Counted from the first letter of the stretch, positions 53,265 through 61,761 are shown. The stretch is DNA of 64,000 nt from Polaribacter pectinis (GCF_014352875.1 NZ_CP060695.1:3193501-3257500), one strand, 5' to 3'. Notes: generated by a model from the letters alone, not told the origin. A program made the numbers and translations.

Positions 53265-54539
53265 TTAATGATTTTGAGAAGCTTTTACAATCAAAATATC
53301 TTTAATATTTGTTGTAAATTTTGGTGATAAGCGCTCCTGACGCATTTTCCAAGTTCGTTTTAAATCTTGATTACCTAATTTAATTTTATCAGTTTTAAAT
53401 TTACTATTTAATTTGTCAATAGTAGACATTAAAGGCTTGTGTTTTGGATTTTCGTGTGAAAATAAATTTAGTTGAAAATTGTCATTTGGGACTAAACCAG
53501 AAATAATAACACCTGCTTTTTTATAAGCAATACCTTTTTTAAAAATGGTTTTAACGGCTTCTACTGCTGCGTTAGAAATTGTTAAAGTAGAATCTGTTGG
53601 GTAAGATAAAATAACGGTTCTATTTTCTTTTTGATAAGCTTGGTTTTTATCGAAACGATTGCTACGCAAGAAAACGGTTATTACATGACAATTCGATTTT
53701 TGCTCGCGTAATTTTTTGGCACAACTTGCTGCAAAGGTAGAAATACGTTCTTTTATATCGTCTATATTAGAATAGGTAGATTCGAAACTACGTGTGGTTG
53801 CAATCATCTTTTTAGATGTAATTGCGTCTTCTAACGGAATTTTAGAAATGCCTTGTAAATCTTTCTGTAATCGCCATTCTACAATAGAAAAATTTTTTAA
53901 AACCCAATCACTTGGTAATTGTGTAAAGTCATAAGCAGTTTCGCAACCTTTTTCTTGTAAACGTTTTTTTAAGCGACTTCCAATTCCCCAAACTTTGCCA
54001 ATTTTTGTCCATTTTAGAGCTTTAATTCTGTTTTCTTCAGAATCTATTACGCAAATTCCTTTCGATTGTTTTAAATTAGAACGTGCAATTTTATTGGCAA
54101 CTTTGCTCAACGCTTTTGTTGGTGCAATTCCTACACAAGTTGGTATGCCTGTCCATTTTAGAATTTTACTTCTCATTTTTGTTGCATAATCAGATAAATC
54201 ATATTTTTCGAAACCATCTAATTTTAAAAAAGATTCATCAATAGAATACACTTCAATATCTGGAGAAAAGTCTGCGAGAATATTCATAACTCTTGTGCTC
54301 ATATCTCCATACAAAGGATAATTAGAAGACAAAACAGTAATATTATTTGCTTTGCAAAACTGTTCGTATTTAAAAATTGGCGCGCCAAAAGGCAGTTCTA
54401 ATTTCTTGGCTTCATCGCTCATAGAAATTACACAACCATCATTATTGCTTAAAATAGCAACAGGTTTATTTTGTAAATTCGGATTGAAAACCCGTTCACA
54501 AGAAGCATAAAAATTATTACAATCGACCAATGCAAACAT
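53265..54539 (-). CDS. umuC: Y-family DNA polymerase, UmuC
   Basis: The 424-residue protein begins MFALVDCNNFYASCERVF (Asp6 metal ligand) and has the catalytic YSIDESFLKLDG (Asp101, Glu102), the helix-hairpin-helix part (WTKIGKVWGIGSRLKKRLQ near 175-195) and the C-terminal UmuC-specific region ending before a DUF4113-like segment (SPKFTTNIKDILIVK). It is the catalytic subunit of error-prone polymerase V. Length matches E. coli UmuC (422). It is the first gene of a umuC-umuD pair. Confidence 0.95.
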   Translation of the reverse strand: MFALVDCNNFYASCERVFNPNLQNKPVAILSNNDGCVISMSDEAKKLELPFGAPIFKYEQFCKANNITVLSSNYPLYGDMSTRVMNILADFSPDIEVYSIDESFLKLDGFEKYDLSDYATKMRSKILKWTGIPTCVGIAPTKALSKVANKIARSNLKQSKGICVIDSEENRIKALKWTKIGKVWGIGSRLKKRLQEKGCETAYDFTQLPSDWVLKNFSIVEWRLQKDLQGISKIPLEDAITSKKMIATTRSFESTYSNIDDIKERISTFAASCAKKLREQKSNCHVITVFLRSNRFDKNQAYQKENRTVILSYPTDSTLTISNAAVEAVKTIFKKGIAYKKAGVIISGLVPNDNFQLNLFSHENPKHKPLMSTIDKLNSKFKTDKIKLGNQDLKRTWKMRQERLSPKFTTNIKDILIVKASQNH

Positions 54540-54621
54540 GCTATAAAAGTATTAAAAAATAGCAGGCAAAATAGCGTTGTTGATATCTTATTGTGTTAAA
54601 AAAGATGATTTTTAAGACGAT

Positions 54622-56118
54622 TTATATAGCTATTTGATTGTAAGCCTTTTTTAATTTTCGAATAACAATTTCTATTTCCTCTTCATTCAAATGCCCAAAA
54701 CCAAAACGAATAGCACAGGTGTTTTTATCTTGATAAAGTACAGTTTTTGGTAGAAATAAGTCGTTTTTTTCTGCTTCTTCAGCTAATTTTACTAAAGATA
54801 TTTTAGATTGAAATTCTAACCAAATTGCCAATCCGCCAGAAGGAATTTTCCATTTTGAAATTTCTGAAAAAAAATCATTTAGGAGTTTACAGACACAATC
54901 TCGTCTTTTTTTATAGACTACAATATTTTTTTTCATAAGGCGATAAATTTCACCTTCATTAATTAATTCTGATAACATTTGTTTCTGAATTAAATCTCCT
55001 TGTTCATCTAACAATTGTAAGTAATTATTTGCTTCAGAAATTAAGTTTTCAGGCGCAACTACAAATCCTGTTTGAAAACTTGGGAATAACGATTGCCCCA
55101 TTTTCCCTAAATAAATAACCATTCCGTTTTTGTCTGCACTTGCCATTGGCAACATTGCAGAGCCTTCAAACTGAAAATCGAAATCGTAATCATCTTCAAT
55201 AATGGCAAATTTGTAGGCTGCAGCAAGTTTTAATAATGCTAATCTGCGTTCTGCACTTAAAGTTACTGTTGTTGGGTAATCTCTATGCGCACAAACGTAC
55301 ACGCATCTAATACTATGTTTTGTAAAGTGTTTTTTTATGAATTCAACATCTAAACCATTTTCATCTATAGGAATTGTTTTGATGGTTGCACCAGCTTGTT
55401 GAAAAATCATATTAGAAACATAATTACTTAAATTTCCAACTAGAACGATGTCATTTTGTTTTACCAATAATTGAGAAACAATGTACAAACTCATTTCTGT
55501 ACTACGTGTACTTATTAGGTTTTTAGAATTTATATGAAAACCTCTTGTTGCATTTAAATAATTACATAATTGTGTTTGAAATAACGAATAAGAAGATTCA
55601 TCTGGTCTGTTCCATTTTTTTATCAATGTTTTACGTTTCATTGCTGCACTGTACCATCTTGTAAATTGATGAACTGGGTGTAAACGCAAATCTGGTTTGC
55701 CATCGTTAATAGAATACTTTGCAGTTGTTAATTGAGTTGTTGATGCTAAATTGAATGATTTTTGAAAAGGAAACCCAGTAATTTTAGCATAGGAATATGC
55801 TTCATTTATTTTTTGTGATTGCGCTTTTATTTTTGCTGTTTTTAGTTCAGGTTCTAACACAAATGTGCCTTTATTTGGTATAATTTCTACCCAACCTTGT
55901 GAAGCTAATTCTTCATAAATAGCAACTGCTGTATTTCTATGAATCTCTAATAATTGACTAAATATACGTGTTCCTGGTAGTTTTGTGCCTTTGGTTAAAT
56001 AGCCACGTTGTATTGCATTTGAAATCTGTTGAGAAACCTGTATAAATATTGGTTGAGATATCGTTTTGTCGAAATCTATTAATTGTTTCAAAAGAGTATT
56101 AACCGGACTATCTATCAT
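54622..56118 (-). CDS. MocR/PdxR-type GntR regulator with aminotransferase-like domain
   Basis: The 498-residue protein has a GntR winged helix (about 20-88: PIFIQVSQQISNAIQRGYL, RIFSQLLEIHRNTAVAIYEELASQGWVE) joined to a fold-type I aminotransferase domain (about 130-498) with HRDYPTTVTLSAERR and IIEDDYDFDFQFEGS. In typical members the cofactor lysine lies in a Y-x-G-(T/S)-x-S-K-x-L-x-P motif; here it reads YLGKMGQSLFP, with Gln342 at the lysine place and a lysine at 339. It may bind ligand without an internal aldimine, or use Lys339. It is divergent from a TonB-dependent receptor gene (68-base spacer) that it probably controls. Confidence 0.9.
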   Translation of the reverse strand: MIDSPVNTLLKQLIDFDKTISQPIFIQVSQQISNAIQRGYLTKGTKLPGTRIFSQLLEIHRNTAVAIYEELASQGWVEIIPNKGTFVLEPELKTAKIKAQSQKINEAYSYAKITGFPFQKSFNLASTTQLTTAKYSINDGKPDLRLHPVHQFTRWYSAAMKRKTLIKKWNRPDESSYSLFQTQLCNYLNATRGFHINSKNLISTRSTEMSLYIVSQLLVKQNDIVLVGNLSNYVSNMIFQQAGATIKTIPIDENGLDVEFIKKHFTKHSIRCVYVCAHRDYPTTVTLSAERRLALLKLAAAYKFAIIEDDYDFDFQFEGSAMLPMASADKNGMVIYLGKMGQSLFPSFQTGFVVAPENLISEANNYLQLLDEQGDLIQKQMLSELINEGEIYRLMKKNIVVYKKRRDCVCKLLNDFFSEISKWKIPSGGLAIWLEFQSKISLVKLAEEAEKNDLFLPKTVLYQDKNTCAIRFGFGHLNEEEIEIVIRKLKKAYNQIAI

Positions 56119-56147
56119 TTTAAAACTGGACTAGTTTAATCGTCCGG
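56103..56147. promoter_or_regulatory. repeated GGAC motifs, candidate MocR operator
   Basis: CCGGACTA (56103-56110) and CTGGACTA (56126-56133) form a direct repeat 23 bases apart, and CGTCCGG (56141-56147) is an inverted copy of the core. The last two lie in the 68-base divergent spacer; the first is within codons 3-6 of the regulator. Direct repeats with about two-turn spacing are typical for MocR regulators. Confidence 0.5.
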
Positions 56148-56186
56148 AAAGTTACGATTTTTGCAGCGTTTTAAAAATCACTATTT

Positions 56187-58007
56187 ATGAAAATTAAGAT
56201 TAGCTTAATAATTGTTATGTTATTTTGTGCTGTGGAAGTAAAAGCACAAGTAGATTCTGTAAAAAGAGACACTTTAAAAGAAGTTATTATTACTTCAACT
56301 AGAATAGATTTACCATTTAAAGAAAATTCTAGAACTATTAATATTATTTCATCTGCGGATATAAAAAATAGTGCGGCAACAAATGTGGCAGATTTATTAC
56401 AGCAAGTTGCTGGGGTAGATATTAGAAGAAGAGGAACTGCAGGAAGTCAAGCAGATTTATACATTAGAGGTGGAGGTTTTGACCAAACTTTATTGTTAAT
56501 CGATGGTATAAAAATGGATGATTCTCAAACAGGACATCATACCTTAAATGCAGCTTTACCAATTGAAGTTATTGAAAGAATAGAAATTATAAAAGGTCCT
56601 GCAGCAAGAGTTTTTGGACAAAATGCTTTTACTGGCGCAATAAATATTGTGACTAAAAAGAAGTTGAATCAAACTATTTCAGCAAATGTGGAAGCAGGTT
56701 CTTTTGGTCAATTAAACGGTTCTGTAACTTTTGGTAAAGAATTCGAAAATTCATCAATTATTGCACATGTTGGTGCGTTAACTTCAGATGGTTACAGAGA
56801 AAATTCTGATTATAATAATTACAATTATTTCTTAAAAGCCGTTTTCAATAAGAAAAATCAACCAATTGAAGTGATTGGTACTTTTTTCGATAAAAAATTC
56901 GGAGCTCAAAATTTTTATACACCAGAAGCATTTGGTTTGAACGAATATGAGGAAACACAAAATAGTTTATTAGGCGTGCAAACTACTTTTAAAGGTGAAA
57001 AATTGAAAATTACTCCAAGAATTTACTGGAGAAGAGGACAAGATATTTTTCTATTAAAAAGAGATGATCCTAGTTTTTATAGAAATTTACATACAACCAA
57101 TAAAATTGGTGTAGAAACAAATGCATCTTACACCTCTAATTTAGGAGTTACTGGCTTTGGTGTTGATGTTTCTAGAGTTTCTATTAGCAGTAATAATTTA
57201 GGAGATAGAAATAGAACTATGGCAAGTTTGTTTTTAGAACATCGTTTTAAATTAGGAGCAGTAGATATTACACCAGGTATTGCAGCAACCTATTTTTCTG
57301 ATTTTAAGTTTCATGCGTTTCCTGGTTTAGATATTGGTGCACAAGTATCAGATAATTTAAGATATTATTGGAATATTGGTTATACATACAGAATACCAAC
57401 ATATACAGATTTGTTTTATAATGATTCTAGTACAATAGGTAATCCTAATTTAAAACCAGAGGAAGCAATTGCACAAGAATTTGGTTTAAAATATACCAAT
57501 GACAATTTTTCTGCTACACTTGCATTGTTTAGTAGAGCTTCTGATAATATTATAGATTTTATTAGACCAGATGCTACACAAACAAAATTTGTAGCCACAA
57601 ACATTGCTAAAGTAAATACACAAGGTTTTGAGTTTGATGTAAATTACATTTTTAAAATTAAAGAATTTAATCAATCTTTAGCTTTTGGTTATACATTTTT
57701 AGAAGATGATATAAATGACCAGAATAAAAGTTTATCTCGCTATAGATTAAACACGTTAAAACATCATTTTACAACTCGTTTTTCTTCACAATTATTTAAA
57801 AATGTGAGACAAAATATTATTTACAAATACGCAGAACGTTCTATTGGAACTAGTTATAATGTTTGGGATGCTTCAGTAATTGTAGATGTTAGTAAATTCA
57901 GTTTTACAGCAACAGCAAATAATATTTTTAATGTAGAATATGTAGAATCTGGATTTCTACCAATGCCAACAAGTAATGTTTTATTTGGTTTGCGTTATAA
58001 CTTCTAA
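56187..58007 (+). CDS. TonB-dependent receptor (BtuB/FepA-like)
   Basis: The 606-residue protein has signal peptide MKIKISLIIVMLFCAVEVKA, a TonB-box-like start (LKEVIITSTR), a plug domain (INIISSADIKNSAATNVADLL, DLYIRGGGFDQTLLLIDGIKMD, IEIIKGPAARVFGQNAFTGAINI) and a 22-strand-type barrel ending NVLFGLRYNF. It lacks the carboxypeptidase-like extension of SusC proteins and has the small size of cobalamin or siderophore receptors. No cobalamin riboswitch is present in the 68-base upstream region. Pairing with a MocR-type regulator hints at a vitamin, amine or amino-acid-related ligand, which is inference only. Confidence 0.92.
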   Translation: MKIKISLIIVMLFCAVEVKAQVDSVKRDTLKEVIITSTRIDLPFKENSRTINIISSADIKNSAATNVADLLQQVAGVDIRRRGTAGSQADLYIRGGGFDQTLLLIDGIKMDDSQTGHHTLNAALPIEVIERIEIIKGPAARVFGQNAFTGAINIVTKKKLNQTISANVEAGSFGQLNGSVTFGKEFENSSIIAHVGALTSDGYRENSDYNNYNYFLKAVFNKKNQPIEVIGTFFDKKFGAQNFYTPEAFGLNEYEETQNSLLGVQTTFKGEKLKITPRIYWRRGQDIFLLKRDDPSFYRNLHTTNKIGVETNASYTSNLGVTGFGVDVSRVSISSNNLGDRNRTMASLFLEHRFKLGAVDITPGIAATYFSDFKFHAFPGLDIGAQVSDNLRYYWNIGYTYRIPTYTDLFYNDSSTIGNPNLKPEEAIAQEFGLKYTNDNFSATLALFSRASDNIIDFIRPDATQTKFVATNIAKVNTQGFEFDVNYIFKIKEFNQSLAFGYTFLEDDINDQNKSLSRYRLNTLKHHFTTRFSSQLFKNVRQNIIYKYAERSIGTSYNVWDASVIVDVSKFSFTATANNIFNVEYVESGFLPMPTSNVLFGLRYNF

Positions 58008-58029
58008 CAAACAATATCAATCAACCTTT

Positions 58030-58070
58030 AAACCATCATTCAACTTTTTTTGAATGGTGGTTTTCTTTTT
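58030..58070 (+). terminator. terminator after the TonB-dependent receptor
   Basis: AAACCATCATTCAA / TTGAATGGTGGTTT (58030-58043 and 58050-58063), one G-T pair, followed by T-rich sequence. Confidence 0.85.
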
Positions 58071-58096
58071 AACAAAACATTTTCTATTCTATTTCT

Positions 58097-58104
58097 TACC
58101 TTTG
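58097..58104 (+). promoter_or_regulatory. -7 element of the cupin-like gene
   Basis: TACCTTTG fits TAnnTTTG and lies 19 bases before the ATG at 58124. No TTG is found at the usual -33 distance. Confidence 0.5.
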
Positions 58105-58123
58105 AAGGCTGAAAAAAAAAGAT

Positions 58124-58999
58124 ATGAGTTTAAATTTATCTCAAATAGATAGAGTAAAAACAATTACCAAAGAAGATTTTATAAAAAACTATTTTAAACC
58201 ACAAAAGCCAGTAGTAATTGAGCAATTTATAGAAGATTGGCCAGCGTATAAAAAATGGAATTTAGAATATATAAAAGAAGTTGCTGGAGATAAAACGGTG
58301 CCTTTGTATGATGATAGACCTGTAGATTTTAAAGATGGTTTTAATGAACCACATGCAACAATGAAAATGAGCGAGTATGTAGATTTATTAAAACGTGAAC
58401 CTACTAAATTTAGAATATTTCTATGGAATGTTTTAAAAGAGGTGCCTGTTTTACAAAAAGATTTTACATTTCCAGATTTTGGTTTACGTTTAATGAAAGG
58501 TTTACCAATGTTGTTTTTTGGAGGAACAGATTCCTACACATTTATGCATTATGATATAGACTTAGCAAATATTTTTCACTTTCATTTTGAAGGTAAAAAA
58601 GAAGTTATTTTGTTCGATCAAAAGCAGAATAAGTATCTATATAAAATTCCACATTCTTTAATTACAAGAGAAGATATCGATTTTTCGAATCCAGATTTTA
58701 AAAAATGGCCAGCTCTAAAAAAAGCAAAAGGTTATAAAACCAATTTAGAACATGGGCAAGTGTTGTATATGCCAGAAGGTTATTGGCATTATATGAAATA
58801 TATTACCCCAGGTTTTTCTATGAGTTTACGAGCTATTGCAAGAAAACCTAAAAATTTATCGAAAGCAATTTACAATGTTTTTATAATGAGAACCATCGAT
58901 AATTTAATGAGAAGAATAAAAGGTCAGAAATGGATAGATTGGAAAAACGAACAAGCTATCATTAAAACAAATCAATTAAATAACATCAAAAATAGGTAG
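58124..58999 (+). CDS. cupin-like (JmjC-type) 2-oxoglutarate/Fe(II) oxygenase family protein
   Basis: The 291-residue protein matches the cupin_8/JmjC-like family: an N-terminal FIKNYFKPQKPVVIEQFIEDWPA, the Fe-binding His142-x-Asp144 in FMHYDIDLANIFHF and the distal His222 in LYMPEGYWHYMKY. Such enzymes hydroxylate proteins or small molecules using 2-oxoglutarate and oxygen. The substrate is unknown. It stands alone between two terminators and has its own -7 box. No biosynthetic partner is adjacent. Confidence 0.87.
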   Translation: MSLNLSQIDRVKTITKEDFIKNYFKPQKPVVIEQFIEDWPAYKKWNLEYIKEVAGDKTVPLYDDRPVDFKDGFNEPHATMKMSEYVDLLKREPTKFRIFLWNVLKEVPVLQKDFTFPDFGLRLMKGLPMLFFGGTDSYTFMHYDIDLANIFHFHFEGKKEVILFDQKQNKYLYKIPHSLITREDIDFSNPDFKKWPALKKAKGYKTNLEHGQVLYMPEGYWHYMKYITPGFSMSLRAIARKPKNLSKAIYNVFIMRTIDNLMRRIKGQKWIDWKNEQAIIKTNQLNNIKNR

Positions 59000-59065
59000 T
59001 TCTACGTATATCTAATTACTTTGTTTTCATTACATTGCACCCGTTTAAACAAATAATTATTTATT

Positions 59066-59221
59066 ATGAAAGCCTGCCCAAGATGTAAATCTGTGTCTAA
59101 GCACAGAATGAAAAGAAAAGGGATTGCTAGATTAATGCCAGGAACCAAAGGTTATGCTTGTGATAATTGTAACACAGAATATACTTGGTTTCCTTTTATT
59201 AATCGATCTTTAAGAGTATAA
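59066..59221 (+). CDS. 51-residue zinc-ribbon protein
   Basis: A short ORF from ATG 59066 encodes a basic protein with two CxxC pairs, CPRC (residues 4-7) and CDNC (32-35), spaced like a zinc ribbon, with a basic stretch between them (HRMKRKGIARLMPGTKG) and an aromatic tail ending in SLRV. It could bind nucleic acid or ribosomes; no partner is known to me. The support is the clean zinc-knuckle pattern, the open frame filling the gap between the cupin-like gene and a terminator directly at its stop codon. Confidence 0.8.
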   Translation: MKACPRCKSVSKHRMKRKGIARLMPGTKGYACDNCNTEYTWFPFINRSLRV

Positions 59222-59258
59222 AAAAAGCCTCGAAACAAATGTTTTCGAGGCTTTTTTT
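59221..59258. terminator. bidirectional terminator
   Basis: GCCTCGAAA / TTTCGAGGC (59227-59235 and 59243-59251), 9-bp stem with 7-base loop, A run before and T run after. Serves the zinc-ribbon gene and rseP. Confidence 0.92.
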
Positions 59259-59271
59259 ATGTTTTAAACTC

Positions 59272-60627
59272 TTATTTAAAGAGCCTAAAAATATCATTTC
59301 CATTAGCAAATAGAAGTAAAGCTATTAATAATATAAACCCTACAACTTGTGCATATTCTAAAAATTTATCTCCAGGTTTTTTACCTGTAATCATTTCCCA
59401 AAGTGTAAAAACTACATGTCCACCATCTAAAGCTGGTATTGGTAATAAGTTCATAAACCCTAGCATAATAGATAAAAATGCGGTGATGTTCCAGAAAGAT
59501 TCTGCACTCCATTCATCAGGAAAAATACTTCCAATAGAAATAAAACCACCTAAACCTTTATAAGCACCTGTACTTGGGTTAAAAATCTTTTTTAGCTGTT
59601 TTACATAATCGGTTAACGTTTTCCAAGATTTATTTAAACCAGCAGGAACAGCTTCAGCAAAAGAATATTCGATATCTGCTAAATCATAATAACCAAGTTT
59701 TGCTAAATCATTATAAGAAACTCCTCCAAACACAACTCCTAAAGTTCCTCTATCTGTAACTTTTACAGGGATTTCTTTAATTTCATTTCCTCTTTTTACA
59801 GATAATGTAATCTCTTGTCCTTTGTATTTAGATAATATAGCTTCTGCTTCGTCATAATATTTAATATTGTCTCCATTAATAGAAGTAACAATATCTTTAG
59901 GTTTTAAACCACTATTCTCATTAATAGAATCTTTTTGAACTTTAGCAATAATAAAAGGATACCTTGTAGAAACAACTGGCCCTTCTTCATTTTTTCTTCT
60001 GTCCATTAATTTCGCAATAAAATCTACAGGAAGCTTTTTTTCTAAAATTTCACCATTTCTTTCTACTGTAAAATTATTTCCGTTGATAAACCCTAGAGTT
60101 ATTCCGTTAAATTTTCTAATCTTTTCACCGTCAATAGTTAAAATTTTATCTCCAGTTTCTAAACCAATTTTCATGGCAAGAGAATCTTGAACCCAAATAC
60201 CATCTTTATTATTTACACTCTCATTTGGTAAAAATTTCTCTCCATAAGCCCACATTAAGCAGATGTAAATTAAAATTCCTAAAACAAAATTTACAAAAAC
60301 ACCACCTAACATAATTATTAAACGTTGCCAAGCTGGTTTAGATCTAAATTCCCAAGGTTGCGCTGGCTGAGCTAACTGCTCTGTATCCATACTTTCATCA
60401 ATCATTCCAGAGATTTTTACATAACCTCCTAAAGGAATCCAACCAATACCATAAACAGTGTCACCAATTTTTTTCTTGAAAAGCGAAAATTTATAATCGA
60501 AGAATAAGTAGAATTTTTCTACTCTAGTTTTAAACAATTTTGCAGGGATAAAATGCCCTAACTCGTGCAAAACAATTAGTAAAGATAAACTTAAAATAAA
60601 TTGAGATGCTTTTATTAATATTTCCAT
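59272..60627 (-). CDS. rseP: RIP metalloprotease RseP (site-2 protease)
   Basis: The 451-residue membrane protease has the zinc motif HELGH (His21, Glu22, His25) in the first helix, GWIPLGGYVKISGM, two PDZ-type segments (about 125-200 and 225-300, the second with NSGLKPKDIVTSINGD) and the LLPIPALDGGHVV third-ligand motif near residue 400. It cuts transmembrane anti-sigma factors or other single-pass proteins within the membrane. No rseA or sigma factor gene is adjacent, and dxr, often found next to it, is absent here. A TACATTTG element (60657-60664, minus strand) lies 30 bases upstream. Confidence 0.95.
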   Translation of the reverse strand: MEILIKASQFILSLSLLIVLHELGHFIPAKLFKTRVEKFYLFFDYKFSLFKKKIGDTVYGIGWIPLGGYVKISGMIDESMDTEQLAQPAQPWEFRSKPAWQRLIIMLGGVFVNFVLGILIYICLMWAYGEKFLPNESVNNKDGIWVQDSLAMKIGLETGDKILTIDGEKIRKFNGITLGFINGNNFTVERNGEILEKKLPVDFIAKLMDRRKNEEGPVVSTRYPFIIAKVQKDSINENSGLKPKDIVTSINGDNIKYYDEAEAILSKYKGQEITLSVKRGNEIKEIPVKVTDRGTLGVVFGGVSYNDLAKLGYYDLADIEYSFAEAVPAGLNKSWKTLTDYVKQLKKIFNPSTGAYKGLGGFISIGSIFPDEWSAESFWNITAFLSIMLGFMNLLPIPALDGGHVVFTLWEMITGKKPGDKFLEYAQVVGFILLIALLLFANGNDIFRLFK

Positions 60628-60656
60628 TCAGCGTTAAATCATAATTAAAATAGTCG

Positions 60657-60664
60657 CAAATGTA
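60657..60664 (-). promoter_or_regulatory. -7 element of rseP
   Basis: TACATTTG on the minus strand fits TAnnTTTG and is 29 bases before the rseP start; no matching -33 TTG was found. Confidence 0.45.
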
Positions 60665-60771
60665 CGTTTTTAAAGAGAGTTTAAAAAGCAGAAATAAAGG
60701 TTGATTTTTATTTTAACAAAGATTTTTGAATAATGAATTTAAAATCTACTTTTTAAAGCTTTTTTAAGTCG

Positions 60772-60779
60772 TAAATTTG
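60772..60779 (+). promoter_or_regulatory. -7 element of the SCO1 gene
   Basis: TAAATTTG fits TAnnTTTG, 19 bases before the ATG at 60799. No matching -33 TTG. Confidence 0.4.
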
Positions 60780-60798
60780 CAGTTTAAAACATGTTTTT

Positions 60799-61479
60799 AT
60801 GGATTTTAAGTTTTTTAAAAAATCGCTTCCTACACTTATTTTTTTAGTAGTTTTTTCTGCAGTAGCAATTCCTGTTTTTTATCATTTATTAAAAGTTGAT
60901 AAAAAATTAAAAATATATAATCCAGTTGATGTAAACCCACGTTTGGTAGACGAAAGTATATTGCATGTTACCAAAAATCATAGAATTGCAGATTTCGAAC
61001 TGACGAATCAGAATGGAGAAATTATCACCAATAATAATTATAAAAACAAAATTTATATAGCAGATTTCTTTTTTACACGTTGTCAAACAATTTGTATTGC
61101 AATGGCTTATAATATGAGCGAATTACAAGATTTTTATAAAAATGATAACAATATTATGTTTCTTTCTCATTCAGTAACTCCAGTTATTGATAGTGTTTCT
61201 GTTTTAAAAGAATATGCAGATAGAAAAGGTGTAATTGATGGCAAATGGAATGTTACAACCGGAAGTAAAAAACACATTTACGAACTGGCAAGAAAAAGTT
61301 ATTTTGCTGTTCTAGATGAAGGAAATGGAGATGAAAACGATTTTATACATACAGAACAATTTGTTTTGGTAGATAAAGAAAGACGTATTCGTGGTTATTA
61401 CGACGGAACAGAAAAAGAAGATATGGAGAAGTTAAAAAAAGATATTACTCTTTTAAAAGAAGAATATGCTTCTAAATAA
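60799..61479 (+). CDS. SCO1/SenC family copper chaperone
   Basis: The 226-residue protein has an N-terminal membrane anchor (about 11-30) and a thioredoxin-like domain with the copper motif FFFTRCQTICIAMA (Cys95, Cys99) and the third ligand His184 in FIHTEQFVLVDKE. SCO proteins deliver copper to the CuA centre of cytochrome c oxidase. The motif is CQTIC rather than the common CPxVCP, but ligands are kept. Genes for cytochrome oxidase are not adjacent; ctaA at 39 kb and the DUF420 gene at the window start belong to the same process. Confidence 0.92.
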   Translation: MDFKFFKKSLPTLIFLVVFSAVAIPVFYHLLKVDKKLKIYNPVDVNPRLVDESILHVTKNHRIADFELTNQNGEIITNNNYKNKIYIADFFFTRCQTICIAMAYNMSELQDFYKNDNNIMFLSHSVTPVIDSVSVLKEYADRKGVIDGKWNVTTGSKKHIYELARKSYFAVLDEGNGDENDFIHTEQFVLVDKERRIRGYYDGTEKEDMEKLKKDITLLKEEYASK

Positions 61480-61480
61480 C

Positions 61481-61512
61481 TTGTTTAGAATGATTCTAAT
61501 TTAGTACCTTTG
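61481..61512 (+). promoter_or_regulatory. feoAB promoter with embedded palindromic operator
   Basis: TTG at 61481-61483, 21-base spacer and TACCTTTG at 61505-61512 form a consensus flavobacterial promoter. Between the two boxes lies the perfect palindrome TTAGAA-TGA-TTCTAA (61485-61499), similar to iron-regulator (Fur/DtxR-like) sites upstream of iron genes in Bacteroidota. Binding there would block RNA polymerase, giving iron repression of feoAB. Confidence 0.8.
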
Positions 61513-61530
61513 CTTACCAAATAAAAAACG

Positions 61531-61761
61531 TTGAGTACAATTGCCTCTTTACATATTGGAGAAATCGGTTATATATCTGAAGAATCTTTAGATTTTATAC
61601 CTTTAAAGTTGCTAGAAATGGGTTGTTTGCCTGGTGCAGAAGTGCAGTTGGTACAAATAGCACCATTAAAAGACCCTTTATATATCTGTGTTAACGGAAG
61701 TCATTTAGCAATTAGAAAAGAAACAGCGGCTCAAATTATAATTCTTAAAGCGAATTCATAA
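61531..61761 (+). CDS. feoA: ferrous iron transport protein FeoA
   Basis: The 76-residue SH3-like protein has the FeoA pattern: LHIGEIGYISEES, LLEMGCLPGAEVQLVQIAPL and NGSHLAIRKETAAQIII. FeoA is a small cytoplasmic partner needed for FeoB activity. The start is TTG, 18 bases after the -7 box; the first ATG would remove the first strand. Its TAA is followed directly by the ATG of feoB with no spacing. Confidence 0.94.
   Translation: MSTIASLHIGEIGYISEESLDFIPLKLLEMGCLPGAEVQLVQIAPLKDPLYICVNGSHLAIRKETAAQIIILKANS

Noticed and set aside
56119..56186. Cobalamin riboswitch before the BtuB-like receptor
   Set aside because: The divergent spacer is only 68 bases, too short for the element, and the conserved core is not visible.
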